Positions 23,690 through 33,510 are shown, counted from the stretch's first letter. The stretch: DNA of 45,020 nt from Thiorhodococcus drewsii AZ1 (GCF_000224065.1 NZ_AFWT01000038.1:1-45020); one strand, 5' to 3'. The notes: generated by a model not told the origin, from the sequence alone. Numbers and translations: made by a program.

Positions 23690-24361
23690 CGGTTTGGAAT
23701 CTCCTGGTCGTTGGCCCTTGGGCCATCAATGTATAACACAGTATGCGGATTATTTCCGAACCTCACGCGCACCAACGCCGCCTGCTCTGGCGATTCGCCA
23801 TGGTCCAAGTTCGTACGGGAGCCTGTGCTCATGCGGACGTACTCAGACTCATGAAGAGGAGCGGCCCTGGGGTTGGGGTCGGTACAGAGATTGGGGCAAA
23901 TTCGATTCAACATCAAGCCCACAGGTGGGCTCGAAATCAGATTTTTTACCACGGTTTGAATTCAGATGACATCCGACGATTGGTAACGCCCATGCTAAAT
24001 ATCGAAAATTTTTTAAATTATTCATTTAAATTAACTGCTTGAGCGATAATTTTGTTCTTTTTTCGCATCTCTGGAAAAGAGATGATCAGCCAGTCGATTC
24101 GTGCAGTTGCGTCTTTGATCGAGTTGGGCGAAGGTTGTGAAAGTAAGAATCGATGCCTTGAACCAACAAGTTGCAAAATCACCAAGCCCGCTTGAGTTGC
24201 AGGGATATTCCTCTCTGCCGTTCTCTGTTCGAGCCGCGTTTTCGAGCACGAAACGATCACGGTTGTCCGGCTGTTGTGCCGCAGCGCTATCCTGCATGTC
24301 GCCACCTGAGTCCATATCCTCCCGGCCGGGTCGAGTCCGTGAAGGAATCTAGGAGTTTTTG
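23690..24361. other. Intergenic gap with AT-rich patch
   Basis: This 670-bp stretch holds the lpp promoter region (a GGCCCAAGGGCC hairpin in the leader near 23713-23724) and an AT-rich patch at about 23935-24060. It also holds a small stem CATCTCT/AGAGATG (24065-24083) that lacks a T-tract on either exit. Short open frames cross it in several registers, but none has a ribosome binding site or a recognisable protein. No gene is called. Confidence 0.5.
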
Positions 24362-24943
24362 ATGCATCGTTACTACGGACGCGCCTCGCGGGCGCCGTCT
24401 CAATTGCCCTTTCGCTGCGGCGGTTTCTCGCAGGATGCCGTGATCACGTCGGTATCTGGCGATTCCGTCCCTTTGAGCGATTTGCCCGCCTTTCTGCGTG
24501 CCCTTTTGGTTACCGATGGCACCGTGACCAAGACCCTGGAGGCCTATTTCTGGGAGTCGGTCGCGGTGGATACCTTGGAACAGCGGTTTGAGGTGGCCAG
24601 CGAATCCGTTCCATGGATTCAGGTCCAGACGGGCGATCTCTGTCTGGTGCGTGATGCCAGACTGCGCGGGACCAGTACCGACCGTAACTATGTCGAGGCC
24701 TTTTCGCTCATCCGTATCGATCTCATCCCGCCGGGTTTCCGGCAACGGCTGATCGACCGCGAGATCGGCATCGGGGTCCTGATTCGCGACAGCGGTCTGG
24801 AGAGCTATCGGGAGGTTCTGGACATCGGTCTGGACCGAACGGCCGAGGGCGCGGCGGCGGTCTTTCGCACCTACCGCATCATCATCGACGGGCGGCCGGT
24901 GATCTTGATCACGGAATACTTTCCGTTGACCCTCTATCGTTGA
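24362..24943 (+). CDS. DUF98 / chorismate pyruvate-lyase-like protein
   Basis: 193 residues from ATG 24362, with AGGAG six bases upstream. The pattern LPAFLRALLVTDGTVTKTLEAYFWESVAVDTLEQ, then ... RNYVEAFSLIRIDLIPPGFRQRLI ... GIGVLIRDSGLESYREVLDIG ... RTYRIIIDGRPVILITEYFPLTLY, matches the DUF98 group related to UbiC. Those members convert chorismate to 4-hydroxybenzoate plus pyruvate, the first step of ubiquinone synthesis, or feed aryl polyene-type pathways. The Arg-Glu ending (ITEYFP) that closes the UbiC active site is present. Neighbours give no pathway support, so the exact reaction is inferred from the family. Confidence 0.75.
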   Translation: MHRYYGRASRAPSQLPFRCGGFSQDAVITSVSGDSVPLSDLPAFLRALLVTDGTVTKTLEAYFWESVAVDTLEQRFEVASESVPWIQVQTGDLCLVRDARLRGTSTDRNYVEAFSLIRIDLIPPGFRQRLIDREIGIGVLIRDSGLESYREVLDIGLDRTAEGAAAVFRTYRIIIDGRPVILITEYFPLTLYR

Positions 24944-25004
24944 TTCTTCAATCTTCAGCGCGAACGTCGCGCCGTCCGTCCTTCATCGATCGAGTCAGGC
25001 TCCC

Positions 25005-25691
25005 ATGTCGCCACCCTTGGATACCATTCGCTTCAACGAAACCCCGGAGGGCGTCGATCTGGGGTTGCGGGTTGCGGGTCCCGTCCCGAGGGGGCTCGCG
25101 TTCCTGTTGGACGCGGTCGTTCGAGGTGCGCTCTATCTGGCCCTGACGCTGCTCATGGCCTTCGCGGGGGTTGGGCTCGGTCTCATGCTGCTCGGTTTTT
25201 TCCTGCTCGAATGGTTCTATCCGGTCCTGTTCGAGATCACCAAGGGGGCCACACCAGGCAAGTCGGCGATGGGTTTGGCGGTCGTCCATGACGATGGGAC
25301 CCCGGTTGGTCTGTCGGCCTCGATGATTCGCAATCTGCTGCGTGTCCTGGATTTCATGCCGGTCCTCTATGGAGTGGGACTCGTCTCCTGTCTCGTTGAT
25401 CGCGATTTCAGGCGTCTCGGCGATCTGGCCGCAGGCACCTTGGTGGTGCACCGTGAGCGCCGCCGGCCGGTTGCCGCGATTCCGCAGATCGCCTCGCGTC
25501 CGCCGCCTCCCGGTTTGGATCTGGCGACCCAGCAGGCGATTCTCTCCTTCGTCGAGCGCGGCCCGCGTCTATCGACGGCAAGACGCGTCGAGCTGGCCGA
25601 GATCCTGACGGCGGACACCGGCCATCGGGGGCCGGCGGCGGTCGATCAGGTGACTGGTTGGGCCAGTTGGCTGGCGCGCGGACAGGGCTGA
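25005..25691 (+). CDS. RDD-family membrane protein
   Basis: 228 residues. The RDD domain (about 15-150) has the defining Arg-Asp pattern (PRGLAFLLDAVVRG at the first helix, DRDFRRLGDLAAGTLVV at the end), with TKGATPGKSAMGLAVV between helices. Three membrane segments are visible (about 30-52, 54-72, 105-125). The C-terminal 80 residues are cytoplasmic and Pro/Arg-rich, containing LDLATQQAILSFVERGPRLSTARRVELAEIL. RDD proteins are poorly understood; some act in transport or cation handling. It heads a tight five-gene run (RDD, SpoIIM-like, DUF4129, DUF4350, MoxR) widespread in proteobacteria, with the next gene six bases away. Confidence 0.88.
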   Translation: MSPPLDTIRFNETPEGVDLGLRVAGPVPRGLAFLLDAVVRGALYLALTLLMAFAGVGLGLMLLGFFLLEWFYPVLFEITKGATPGKSAMGLAVVHDDGTPVGLSASMIRNLLRVLDFMPVLYGVGLVSCLVDRDFRRLGDLAAGTLVVHRERRRPVAAIPQIASRPPPPGLDLATQQAILSFVERGPRLSTARRVELAEILTADTGHRGPAAVDQVTGWASWLARGQG

Positions 25692-25697
25692 TCGACG

Positions 25698-26711
25698 ATG
25701 AGACAGCAGCCCTTCGAATCCGAGAATCAGGCCGAATGGGATGACTATCGCGCGCTCATCTCACGGCTCGACACGTCAGGGAAGGGGGGGGACGGACCTG
25801 ACCCGGTGGCGCTCGACGCCTTTCCCAGGCTGTTTCGACGTCTCTCCAGCCACTATGCCTTGGCGCGTCGGCGCGGTTACAGTCCGGGTCTGACCGAGGA
25901 GCTGCACGATCTGGTGCGACGCGGCCACGGTCATCTCTACCGGCGCAGGACGCGCCCCCTCGCCGCCGCGCTCGGATTCATGGCCTATGACTTTCCTCGA
26001 ACCTTGCGCCGACATGCCGCGCTCTTCTGGCTTGCGGCGGCGCTCTTATTCCTGCCCATGCTGGCGATGGGGTTACAGGCGTACCAGGACGCGGAAATCA
26101 TTCTTTCCCTGATGGATGCGGATCAGGTCGCCGAGATCGAAGCCCTTTACGATCCGGACAACCGCAAGCCGGGCCGTGCCCAAGAGCGCCAGGCGGACAC
26201 GGATTTCGCCATGTTCGGTTTCTATATCCTCAACAACGTCGGCATCGGTTTTCGCAACTTCGCCGGGGGATTGATGTTCGGTCTGGGCAGCGCCTTCGTG
26301 TTGCTCTTCAACGGGCTGCACATCGGCGCGGCGGCCGGACATCTCACCCAACTGGACTATGGAAGTACCTTTTGGCCCTTCGTCAGCGGTCATGGTCCCT
26401 ACGAACTGACGGCGATCGCCATCTCCGGTGCGTCTGGATTGCTGCTCGGAAAGGCACTGCTGGCGCCGGGCAATCGCACCCGGCTCGTTGCGCTTCGACG
26501 CAACGCCCTCGATGCCGTCCGGCTGGTCGGGGGCGCGGGGCTCATGCTGCTGCTGGCGGCTGTGGTCGAGGCATTCTGGTCCGCCGGTCCAGCTCCAGCG
26601 GTCGTCAAGTACGCCGTCGGTGTGGCGGGCTGGATCCTGGTGGCGCTCTATCTGACCTTGGCCGGTCGTGGGCGTCCGCGCATGGAGGCCGAGTCGGACG
26701 ATGGAGATTGA
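25698..26711 (+). CDS. SpoIIM-like (DUF95) membrane protein
   Basis: 337 residues. The N-terminal 100 residues are soluble and helical. From about residue 110 onward there are five or six membrane helices, with the DUF95/stage II sporulation M signature FGFYILNNVGIGFRNFAGGLMFGLGSAFVLLFNGLHIGAAAGHL and FVSGHGPYELTAIAISGASGLLLG. In sporulators SpoIIM works with SpoIID/P in septal peptidoglycan breakdown; in non-sporulating proteobacteria this relative belongs to the RDD-MoxR cluster, where its role is unknown. The stop codon overlaps the start of the DUF4129 gene by 11 bp, indicating coupled translation. Confidence 0.9.
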   Translation: MRQQPFESENQAEWDDYRALISRLDTSGKGGDGPDPVALDAFPRLFRRLSSHYALARRRGYSPGLTEELHDLVRRGHGHLYRRRTRPLAAALGFMAYDFPRTLRRHAALFWLAAALLFLPMLAMGLQAYQDAEIILSLMDADQVAEIEALYDPDNRKPGRAQERQADTDFAMFGFYILNNVGIGFRNFAGGLMFGLGSAFVLLFNGLHIGAAAGHLTQLDYGSTFWPFVSGHGPYELTAIAISGASGLLLGKALLAPGNRTRLVALRRNALDAVRLVGGAGLMLLLAAVVEAFWSAGPAPAVVKYAVGVAGWILVALYLTLAGRGRPRMEAESDDGD

Positions 26712-28179
26712 TCGAATCCAGGTCGCATTGCGTCCGCGTAGTCCCTGGGAGGGGTTGGATCTGGGCTTCGCGCTCGCGCGGGGCTGGTTCTGGCCACTGT
26801 GGGGACTCTGGTGCGTCGGAGCGCTGCCCGTCGCGCTCATCCTGTTGCCGCTGACCGGATTCCGCCCAGACATCTGGCTGCTGGCCGTCTGGTGGCTCAA
26901 ACCACTCTACGAGGCGCCGCTACTGGCCTGGTCGAGTCGCGCGCTCTTCGGTCGCGTTCCAACGCGCGTCGATCTTCCCGGCCTGCTGCGCGTCGGATGG
27001 GGGCGACGGATCCTGCCGTTTCTGCTCTGGCGGCGGCTCGGTCCCAGACGCGCGTTCACCATGCCCGTGTCACTGCTCGAAGGGCTCGGAGGGCGTGACG
27101 GGCGCCAGCGTCGACGTCTACTCAATGAGGGCGGGGCGACCCCGAGCTGGCTGACGCTCGTCTCCTATCATTTCGAGATCGTGCTCTGGGCCGCGATGTT
27201 GCTGGGGCTCTTCTTCCTGGTGCCGTCCGAGCTGCCGCGCATCGATCTTCAATCGGCGGTGTTGGACGCGGATACATGGGCCTACTGGATCAGCGCATTG
27301 GCCTACGTTCTGGTGTTCTCCTGTATTGCGCCCTTTTACGTGTGTGCCGGCTTCATGCTCTATCTGAACCGGCGTACCGAGCTGGAAGCCTGGGACCTGG
27401 AGTTGGCATTCCGCAAGGCGGCCGAGCCCAAACCCCATTGGACCGCTTCGGCGCGAGCGGCGCCGGTCCTGTTGCTTGCTCTGGTCTTCGGTGCGGGTCT
27501 GGCACCCGGCTCGGCGCAGGCGGCCTCCACGTCGGACCTGGACCGTGCGCGACAGCTCATCCAGGAGGTCCTCGAGGCGTCGGACTTCGGTCAGGAGCGC
27601 GAGGTGTGGGTCTGGGCTCCGATCGAGCGAGACGAGCAGGGTGCCGAGCCCGCCGAGACGCTTCCTGAATGGATCGCCGCGATCGCGGTTCGCGTCGCCA
27701 GCACCCTCAAGTGGGGGCTTATGGCCCTGGCGCTCGTGGGGCTGGCCCTGCTCGCGCGGCGCGTGCTGCGCGACTGGCGCGGCCTGTCTCGCCGGCCACC
27801 AGATCCAGGGCCGGAGCCGGTCGGTATCTTCGAATCGATCCCCGAAGGGATGTCCCTGGATGCGATCCCGGACCAGGTTCGCGCCTGCCTGGCCGAGGGC
27901 GATGCGCGCGGTGCGCTCGGGCTCTTGTACCGTGCGGCACTGCTGCATCTCATCCAGCAGGGGCTCGGTATCCCGGACGGCGCGACCGAACTCGAATGTC
28001 TGGCGCTGGCCCGGAAGCGATGCTCCGCGAGCGAGCTTGGCCCCCTGCCGCGCTTGGTGCGCGAGTGGCGGGGGCTCGCCTATGCCCATGTCGTGCCTGA
28101 TCCTGGTGTGATCGAATCCTTGCTGACCGATTGGTGCCGCTGGAGGGAGTCCAGGTCCACCGAGGACGTGGCTGTATGA
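26701..28179 (+). CDS. DUF4129-domain membrane protein
   Basis: 492 residues from ATG 26701, overlapping the previous stop. Membrane helices are visible near residues 25-65, 160-180, 200-220, 255-275 and 340-358. The C-terminal 100 residues are the DUF4129 domain (AGDARGALGLLYRAALLHLIQQGL-like block, then TELECLALARKRC, LVREWRGLAYAHVVPDPGVIESLLTDWCRW). DUF4129 domains usually close transglutaminase-type proteins or occur alone in MoxR clusters. The long loop before the last helix (about 278-330) is periplasmic by topology. It is coupled to the DUF4350 gene by an ATGA overlap. Confidence 0.85.
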   Translation: MEIDRIQVALRPRSPWEGLDLGFALARGWFWPLWGLWCVGALPVALILLPLTGFRPDIWLLAVWWLKPLYEAPLLAWSSRALFGRVPTRVDLPGLLRVGWGRRILPFLLWRRLGPRRAFTMPVSLLEGLGGRDGRQRRRLLNEGGATPSWLTLVSYHFEIVLWAAMLLGLFFLVPSELPRIDLQSAVLDADTWAYWISALAYVLVFSCIAPFYVCAGFMLYLNRRTELEAWDLELAFRKAAEPKPHWTASARAAPVLLLALVFGAGLAPGSAQAASTSDLDRARQLIQEVLEASDFGQEREVWVWAPIERDEQGAEPAETLPEWIAAIAVRVASTLKWGLMALALVGLALLARRVLRDWRGLSRRPPDPGPEPVGIFESIPEGMSLDAIPDQVRACLAEGDARGALGLLYRAALLHLIQQGLGIPDGATELECLALARKRCSASELGPLPRLVREWRGLAYAHVVPDPGVIESLLTDWCRWRESRSTEDVAV

Positions 28180-29378
28180 ACTCCGAGCGGCGCCTTGCCG
28201 CGCTGGTCCTCTATGGTTTGCTGCTCGTCCTCGGCGTCGGGGGCGTGCTCTGGTTTTTCGACAACTTCGAGCGTCGCGCCATCCAGATTCCGGTCGGCTA
28301 TTCCGCCGAGGCGCGCCGCAATCCCTGGTTGGCCTTCGAGCGTTATCTGAGGCGCAGCGGGATCCAGGTCGAAAGTGTGGCCGGACGCGCCCCGTTGAAC
28401 GATCCGCAGTCTACGACCGACACCCTGGTCGTCAGAGGTCTCGGTCCATTGAATGCCACGCGTCGCGCGGCGCTGCGGCGCTGGATGGAGGAGGGCGGCC
28501 ATCTGATCGTTGAGGCCGTGCGGCTTTGGGACGAGGACGAGCGCCCCCGCGACGACCTGCTGGCCGATTTCGGCATCCGGCTCCAGAGCGAGTCCGACGA
28601 AAAACGGCTTCAAGAGGGTTCGGAGGCATCCGCATTCGAGATTCCCGCACCGGATCTATCCAGGCCGCTCAGGGTGGCCTTCGATCCCCGTTACCATCTG
28701 GTCGTGGAGTCCGAGGCGCCCGGCGATCTGAGGTTGGGCGGTCGGCTGCGTCTGGTCGAGCGAGCGGTCGGGGCCGGCCGGCTGACCGTGGTCAGCGACA
28801 GCGGTTTCATGACCAACGCCGAGATCGGCCGTCATGATCACGCCTTTTTCGCGGCGCGGCTTGTTGCGCCGAACGCTGGCGGCAAGGTCTGGCTGCTCTA
28901 TGACAGCTCCGTTCCCTGGCTCGGCGAGCTCATCTGGTCGGCCGCGCCCCAGGCGGTGATCTCGGTCGGCGTGCTGCTTCTGGTATGGCTCTGGTCGCTC
29001 GGCGTTCGTTTGGGGCCGTTGCGGAACGAATCGCGAGCGCGTCAGCGCGATCTGCTCGAACATCTGGATGCCAGTGGCGATTTCCTCTGGCGCCACGGCC
29101 GTGCCGCCCGTCTGGTTGAGACGAGCCGGCGCCGGATTCTCGCCGCCTGGGTGAGACGTCACCCGCATCTGGAGCGTTCGGATCGGAACGCCCAGGCCGA
29201 TGCTATCGCCGAGTTCACCGGCTGGCCGGCGGAGCGGGTGAGCCGTGCGCTCTTCACCCGAGCCGAGGATGCCGCCGGATTCGTCGAACAGGCTCGGTTG
29301 CTCCAGTCGCTCTGGCGCCGGGCTGGACCCGGCCGTGGCCGACCGGCGCGGCGGGCGTCGTCGAGTCATCGGCGATGA
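28176..29378 (+). CDS. DUF4350-domain protein
   Basis: 400 residues from ATG 28176. One membrane helix lies at the N-terminus (about 7-28). A periplasmic domain follows, built like a GATase-fold DUF4350 (FERYLRRSGIQVESVAGR, LVVRGLGPLNATRRAALRRWMEEGGHLIVEA, HDHAFFAARLV, LLYDSSVPWLGELIW). A second helix (about 260-282) leads to a cytoplasmic tail (about 285-400). DUF4350 proteins are uncharacterised but occur constantly beside MoxR ATPases and DUF4129. The tail ends in Arg-rich sequence, and the following 150 bp carry dispersed repeats rather than a gene. Confidence 0.85.
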   Translation: MNSERRLAALVLYGLLLVLGVGGVLWFFDNFERRAIQIPVGYSAEARRNPWLAFERYLRRSGIQVESVAGRAPLNDPQSTTDTLVVRGLGPLNATRRAALRRWMEEGGHLIVEAVRLWDEDERPRDDLLADFGIRLQSESDEKRLQEGSEASAFEIPAPDLSRPLRVAFDPRYHLVVESEAPGDLRLGGRLRLVERAVGAGRLTVVSDSGFMTNAEIGRHDHAFFAARLVAPNAGGKVWLLYDSSVPWLGELIWSAAPQAVISVGVLLLVWLWSLGVRLGPLRNESRARQRDLLEHLDASGDFLWRHGRAARLVETSRRRILAAWVRRHPHLERSDRNAQADAIAEFTGWPAERVSRALFTRAEDAAGFVEQARLLQSLWRRAGPGRGRPARRASSSHRR

Positions 29379-29397
29379 GGGAAAGAGCTGTCAGGTG

Positions 29398-29501
29398 CCA
29401 GCCTCCAGCTACCAGCCTCCAGCTGTCAGCTTGATGTCGGTGCGAATGTATTCGCACCTACGAAAATCGTGGCAAAACAACAGCTGGTAGCTGGCTGCTG
29501 A
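29398..29501. repeat. Composite dispersed repeat: heptamers plus 20-bp palindrome
   Basis: Five CCAGCYN-type heptamers (29398-29432) are followed by the palindrome GGTGCGAAT-GT-ATTCGCACC (29439-29458) and by inverted heptamers CAGCTGG TAGCTGG (from 29481). It fills most of the gap between the DUF4350 and MoxR genes and separates moxR from the coupled block upstream. Confidence 0.8.
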
Positions 29502-29531
29502 GCGCCTCTAAATAACTTCTTGGAGAACTGG

Positions 29532-30518
<987 letters not shown>

Positions 30519-30548
30519 GACGTCCCTTGAGCGCGGGGGAAGCGTTTG

Positions 30549-31067
30549 TTACGGATTCTCGCTCATGGCGGATGCGGTCGGGCAGTGAGGTTCCGCTTCG
30601 TCCCACACGACGTTCAAGACCTCGATCTCCCGCACGCCGGCACTCGCCGGGCACCGATCGCAGATAGCGCGAACGGGGCGTTGCTGACAGCCGTGACAGC
30701 GCTCGACCAACGCCAAACCCCGCGCGATATCCTGGCGTCGTTCCTCGATCGCACGTGCACGCGCTTCGAGCTCGGTATCCATCGCTTTGAGTCGCGATGC
30801 CACCGCTCGACTCGCCTCATCCCCCGTCTGGCTTGACGCCCGCAGACCTGCAAGCTCAGCGAGCTGCTGCAAGGAAAAACCGAGTCGAGCCAAGCCCAGC
30901 AGGGCCGCGAAGCGCGCCTCATCGTCTTGCGTATAGAGCCGAGTTCTGCCGGGCGTGCGGCGGGGATGCACCAGGCCATGCTCTTCGTAGAACCGTAGGG
31001 TTCGCACCGTCGTTTCCAGTCGCTGCGCGATCGCGCCGATCTTCAGACTCATCAATCGGCCGCTCAT
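30549..31067 (-). CDS. MerR-family transcriptional regulator
   Basis: 172 residues; ATG 31065-31067 overlaps the stop of the upstream small gene (ATGA). The MerR HTH covers about residues 6-75 (KIGAIAQRLETTVRTLRFYEEHGLVHPRRTPGRTRLYTQDD), and a long dimerisation helix follows. The C-terminal part has a Cys-rich segment (RCHGC, AICDRC, then HC) that could bind a metal or sense redox state, though it differs from the CueR, ZntR and MerR binding loops. Twin 20-bp palindromes and a promoter with a MerR-like 19-bp spacer precede the operon (31321-31374), so it is probably autoregulated. The effector is unknown. Confidence 0.9.
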   Translation of the reverse strand: MSGRLMSLKIGAIAQRLETTVRTLRFYEEHGLVHPRRTPGRTRLYTQDDEARFAALLGLARLGFSLQQLAELAGLRASSQTGDEASRAVASRLKAMDTELEARARAIEERRQDIARGLALVERCHGCQQRPVRAICDRCPASAGVREIEVLNVVWDEAEPHCPTASAMSENP

Positions 31068-31288
31068 AGATCCACGATTTGGACCTGATAGCCCTGCTCG
31101 CGCACCGCCGCGAGGACACGGTGTGGCGGTGCATGCACGGGATCGGTCGGAAAGAACAGTAGATGGGGTTTTTCGGAATGATGCGTTTCGCCCGAGACTC
31201 CCAACTGTTCGGCAAGCCGGGCAACCAACTGCTGCTTGGTCTCGCTGTCCAACGCTTCCTCGATATGCAACATCACATCAGTGGCCAT
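31064..31288 (-). CDS. Small HMA-like-fold protein lacking metal-binding cysteines
   Basis: 74 residues from ATG 31286-31288, with GGAGG eight bases upstream. The pattern DVMLHIEEALDSETKQQLVARLAEQLGV, then LLFFPTD, then RVLAAVREQGYQVQIVDL, predicts a beta-alpha-beta-beta-alpha-beta ferredoxin-like fold similar to heavy-metal-associated domains, with 'HRVLAAVREQGYQV' in the position of their second helix. The usual CxxC metal site is absent; His residues (HHSEKPH, VHAPPH) are present. It is the first gene of the MerR operon and coupled to merR. It could be a metallochaperone relative or an effector-binding partner; the function is inferred only from predicted fold and context. Confidence 0.65.
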   Translation of the reverse strand: MATDVMLHIEEALDSETKQQLVARLAEQLGVSGETHHSEKPHLLFFPTDPVHAPPHRVLAAVREQGYQVQIVDL

Positions 31289-31320
31289 GGGGGTTCCTCC
31301 GTGACAGGGGTGGCTGCATG

Positions 31321-31374
31321 ATCTAACGTTGACGTTAGATGTCTATATCTCACGTCAACGTTAGATCAATGTCA
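31321..31374 (-). promoter_or_regulatory. Twin MerR-type operators and promoter
   Basis: ATCTAACGT-TG-ACGTTAGAT (31321-31340) is a perfect palindrome, and ATCTCACGT-CA-ACGTTAGAT (31347-31366) differs at one position. Read on the minus strand, TTGACA (31369-31374) is a good -35. A 19-base spacer holding most of the second palindrome separates it from AGATAT as -10. An overlong 19-bp spacer spanned by the operator is the hallmark of MerR-activated promoters. The first palindrome sits downstream of the promoter, perhaps for repression. Confidence 0.75.
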
Positions 31375-31558
31375 AGCCCGATGTTTCGCGATCACGTATC
31401 CATCGATTGCTTCCAGGTCCGAGTCCCGGCTCGCGTCCTTCCGCTTTGCTTGGGTGCGAGAAGACCTCCAGAGGGGTGGTCTGGCTGATGTTCGAACTAT
31501 ATTTCTTGTTCGAGCTGCGTAGAGTAGACGTATCCAAACCTATGCGAGGTTTCATGTC

Positions 31559-32155
31559 ATGAACGTACAAGAGCAGACCACGATCGAGGATTTGTTCCAG
31601 CGTCTGCGCAAGGCGGAGTCTCAGACCGGTCCGCGCGATGTCGAGGCGGAGAGTCTCATACTCGATCTGACGGATCGCCAGCCGGCCGCACCCTACTACA
31701 TGGCCCAGGCGATCCTGGTTCAGGAGCAGGCGCTACGCCGGTTGCAGGAACGCGTCGAGGAACTGGAGCGAGCGGCGGCCGAGCGTCCCCAGGGCGGTGG
31801 ATTCCTCGGTGGTCTATTCGGGGCCAGCCCTCAACCCGCCAAGACCCCGTCGACGATGAGCGGCGACTGGAACGCCAATCGTCACCAAGCGCGTTCGGCT
31901 GGCGCCATGTTTCAGCCCTCTGCGGGTGGTGGCGGCTTTTTGAGCGGCGCCGTTCAGACGGCTGTGGGCGTGGCGGGCGGTATGCTGATCGGCAATGCCA
32001 TCGCGGATCTGTTCTCGGGCGAGGAGTCGTCCGCCGAGAGTCCGCCCGCAGCGGCTTTTGAGCCGGCCGACGGGACCCGTATGGCGGATGTCGAGGAAGA
32101 GGACGATGGCGGTGTCTTCGACGGCTTCGGGGGAGGCGACGACGGAGACGCCTGA
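31559..32155 (+). CDS. DUF2076 family protein
   Basis: 198 residues from ATG 31559, with GAGG upstream. The N-terminal helical region (TTIEDLFQRLRKAESQTGPRDVEAESLILDL ... PYYMAQAILVQEQALRRLQERVEELE) is the DUF2076 signature. A Gly-rich central region follows (GGGFLGGLFG, GGGGFLSGAVQTAVGVAGGMLIGNAIADLF), with one possible short membrane-like segment, and a very acidic C-terminus (EEEDDGG, FGGGDDGDA). The family is described as a possible periplasmic ligand-binding sensor protein but has no proven function. No signal peptide is visible. It stands alone between the MerR promoter and the AEC transporter. Confidence 0.88.
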   Translation: MNVQEQTTIEDLFQRLRKAESQTGPRDVEAESLILDLTDRQPAAPYYMAQAILVQEQALRRLQERVEELERAAAERPQGGGFLGGLFGASPQPAKTPSTMSGDWNANRHQARSAGAMFQPSAGGGGFLSGAVQTAVGVAGGMLIGNAIADLFSGEESSAESPPAAAFEPADGTRMADVEEEDDGGVFDGFGGGDDGDA

Positions 32156-32215
32156 TCTGCCGCGCAGCCGTATCGAGCGAGCGCTTGTTTCCCGAGTCGG
32201 GTGTCGAGAGGCGCT

Positions 32216-33157
32216 TCAGCGGGGGCCGGCGAAGAGCCAGATCCCCAGGTTCAAGGTGACGAATGAGGCCAGGGTCGTGACCAGTAGCGCCGAGGCGCAG
32301 CGCTCGCCCTGACCGTAGCGTTGGGCGAGCAGCGGAAAGATGGTCACCATGGGCAGTCCTGCCAGGATCACCGCCGCCTGGGTCAGCGTCGGGTCGAAGG
32401 CAGGAACCAACGCCAGCATCAGGAGGACGGCGGCCGGATGTAGGAGCAGCTTGCCGGCGGCGATCGCCAGGGCGCCGTCCAATCCGTGGTGCAGACGTTG
32501 TCCGGCCAGATTGCCGCCGATGGCGAAGAGCGCGACCGCCGCTGCGGATCCGGCCAGCAGATCGACGGTTCCCGACAGCGCCCCCGGAAGATGCACGCCA
32601 AATCCAGAGAAGAGGAGTCCCAGACCGATCGCGAGCAGGAGCGGATTTTGCGCCACCATACGCACGACCTTGCCGAGTGTGTGCAGCATCCCATGATGCT
32701 CGCGACTGTGATGGACCTCGATCAGGATGAGCGTCAGCGGCAGGATGACCAGCACCTCGGTCAGGATCGCCATGGCGACCGCGTTCAGCGCCGTTTCGCC
32801 TAAGAGCTGGGCGATGAGCGCATAGCCGAGATAGCCGCTGTTCGACATGGAGACACCGAGTCCGAAGAAGGCGTTGTCGAACAGTGGCGTGCGGCGTACC
32901 GCCGTCGCCACTCCGAGCCCGACGGCGAAGGCGATCAGCGATCCGGCCACATAGGCGACCAGGAAGGGCGCGACGATGATGTCGTCGAGCGGGCGTTGCG
33001 CCAGCGCCTTGAACATCAGCGCCGGTAGGGCGAAGGAGAGTACGTAGCGCCCCATGGCGACCGTCCCCTCGCGTGGCATCCAGCCCGCGCGGACGGCGAG
33101 TGCGCCGAGCGCAATCAACAGGAAGAGCGGCGTGGTGGCGGCGAGAAGGGATGGCAC
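32216..33157 (-). CDS. AEC family transporter (auxin efflux carrier-like permease)
   Basis: 313 residues from GTG 33155-33157. About ten membrane helices in two halves, with the AEC features FALPALMFKALAQ, NSGYLGYALIAQLLGE in helix 4 and LAGLPMVTIFPLLAQRYG near the end. Bacterial members export or take up small carboxylates or amino-acid-derived compounds (malonate and malate permeases are examples). The substrate cannot be predicted, and there is no catabolic neighbour. It converges on the DUF2076 gene and diverges from the hybrid kinase across a 350-bp gap that contains a palindromic repeat. Confidence 0.9.
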   Translation of the reverse strand: MPSLLAATTPLFLLIALGALAVRAGWMPREGTVAMGRYVLSFALPALMFKALAQRPLDDIIVAPFLVAYVAGSLIAFAVGLGVATAVRRTPLFDNAFFGLGVSMSNSGYLGYALIAQLLGETALNAVAMAILTEVLVILPLTLILIEVHHSREHHGMLHTLGKVVRMVAQNPLLLAIGLGLLFSGFGVHLPGALSGTVDLLAGSAAAVALFAIGGNLAGQRLHHGLDGALAIAAGKLLLHPAAVLLMLALVPAFDPTLTQAAVILAGLPMVTIFPLLAQRYGQGERCASALLVTTLASFVTLNLGIWLFAGPR

Positions 33158-33285
33158 GGCGGATATCCAGTCGGAGCGTCGGATGGTGTCGAGCCGAACG
33201 TCGGCTTGTCAACCCGCGCTTGGGGTGACATGCCTCTGTTCGCCGGCTCAATGTCATACAGTACCGAGACTGATGGCTTCGGTCG

Positions 33286-33309
33286 TCGTCCCGATCCTGA
33301 TCGGGACGA
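33286..33309. repeat. 24-bp palindromic intergenic repeat
   Basis: TCGTCCCGATC-CT-GATCGGGACGA is perfect over 11-bp arms. It lies in the 353-bp divergent gap 33158-33510, which otherwise shows no gene. It looks like a dispersed REP-type unit; a regulatory site is possible. Confidence 0.7.
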
Positions 33310-33510
33310 ACGCTGGGAACCGATGGGGCGTGAATCCTGAGCGAGAGCCTCCAGGGGGCAGGCGCATGACATGCGTGACACTGGCTAACGGATAGGCGAT
33401 GTCTGGGCAAGATCCTCGGGCGCCGCTATGATCCACTCTCCTTCGACGCGGAAAGTCTGGATCCATTGGATTCGTCCCGCATTCGTTGCTTCCATCGTCA
33501 GCGCCGCCGC

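Noticed and set aside
31656-33410. 584-residue minus-strand ORF across DUF2076 and the AEC gene
   Set aside because: Arg/Pro/His-rich shadow frame; the AEC transporter in another minus frame and DUF2076 on the plus strand explain the DNA.
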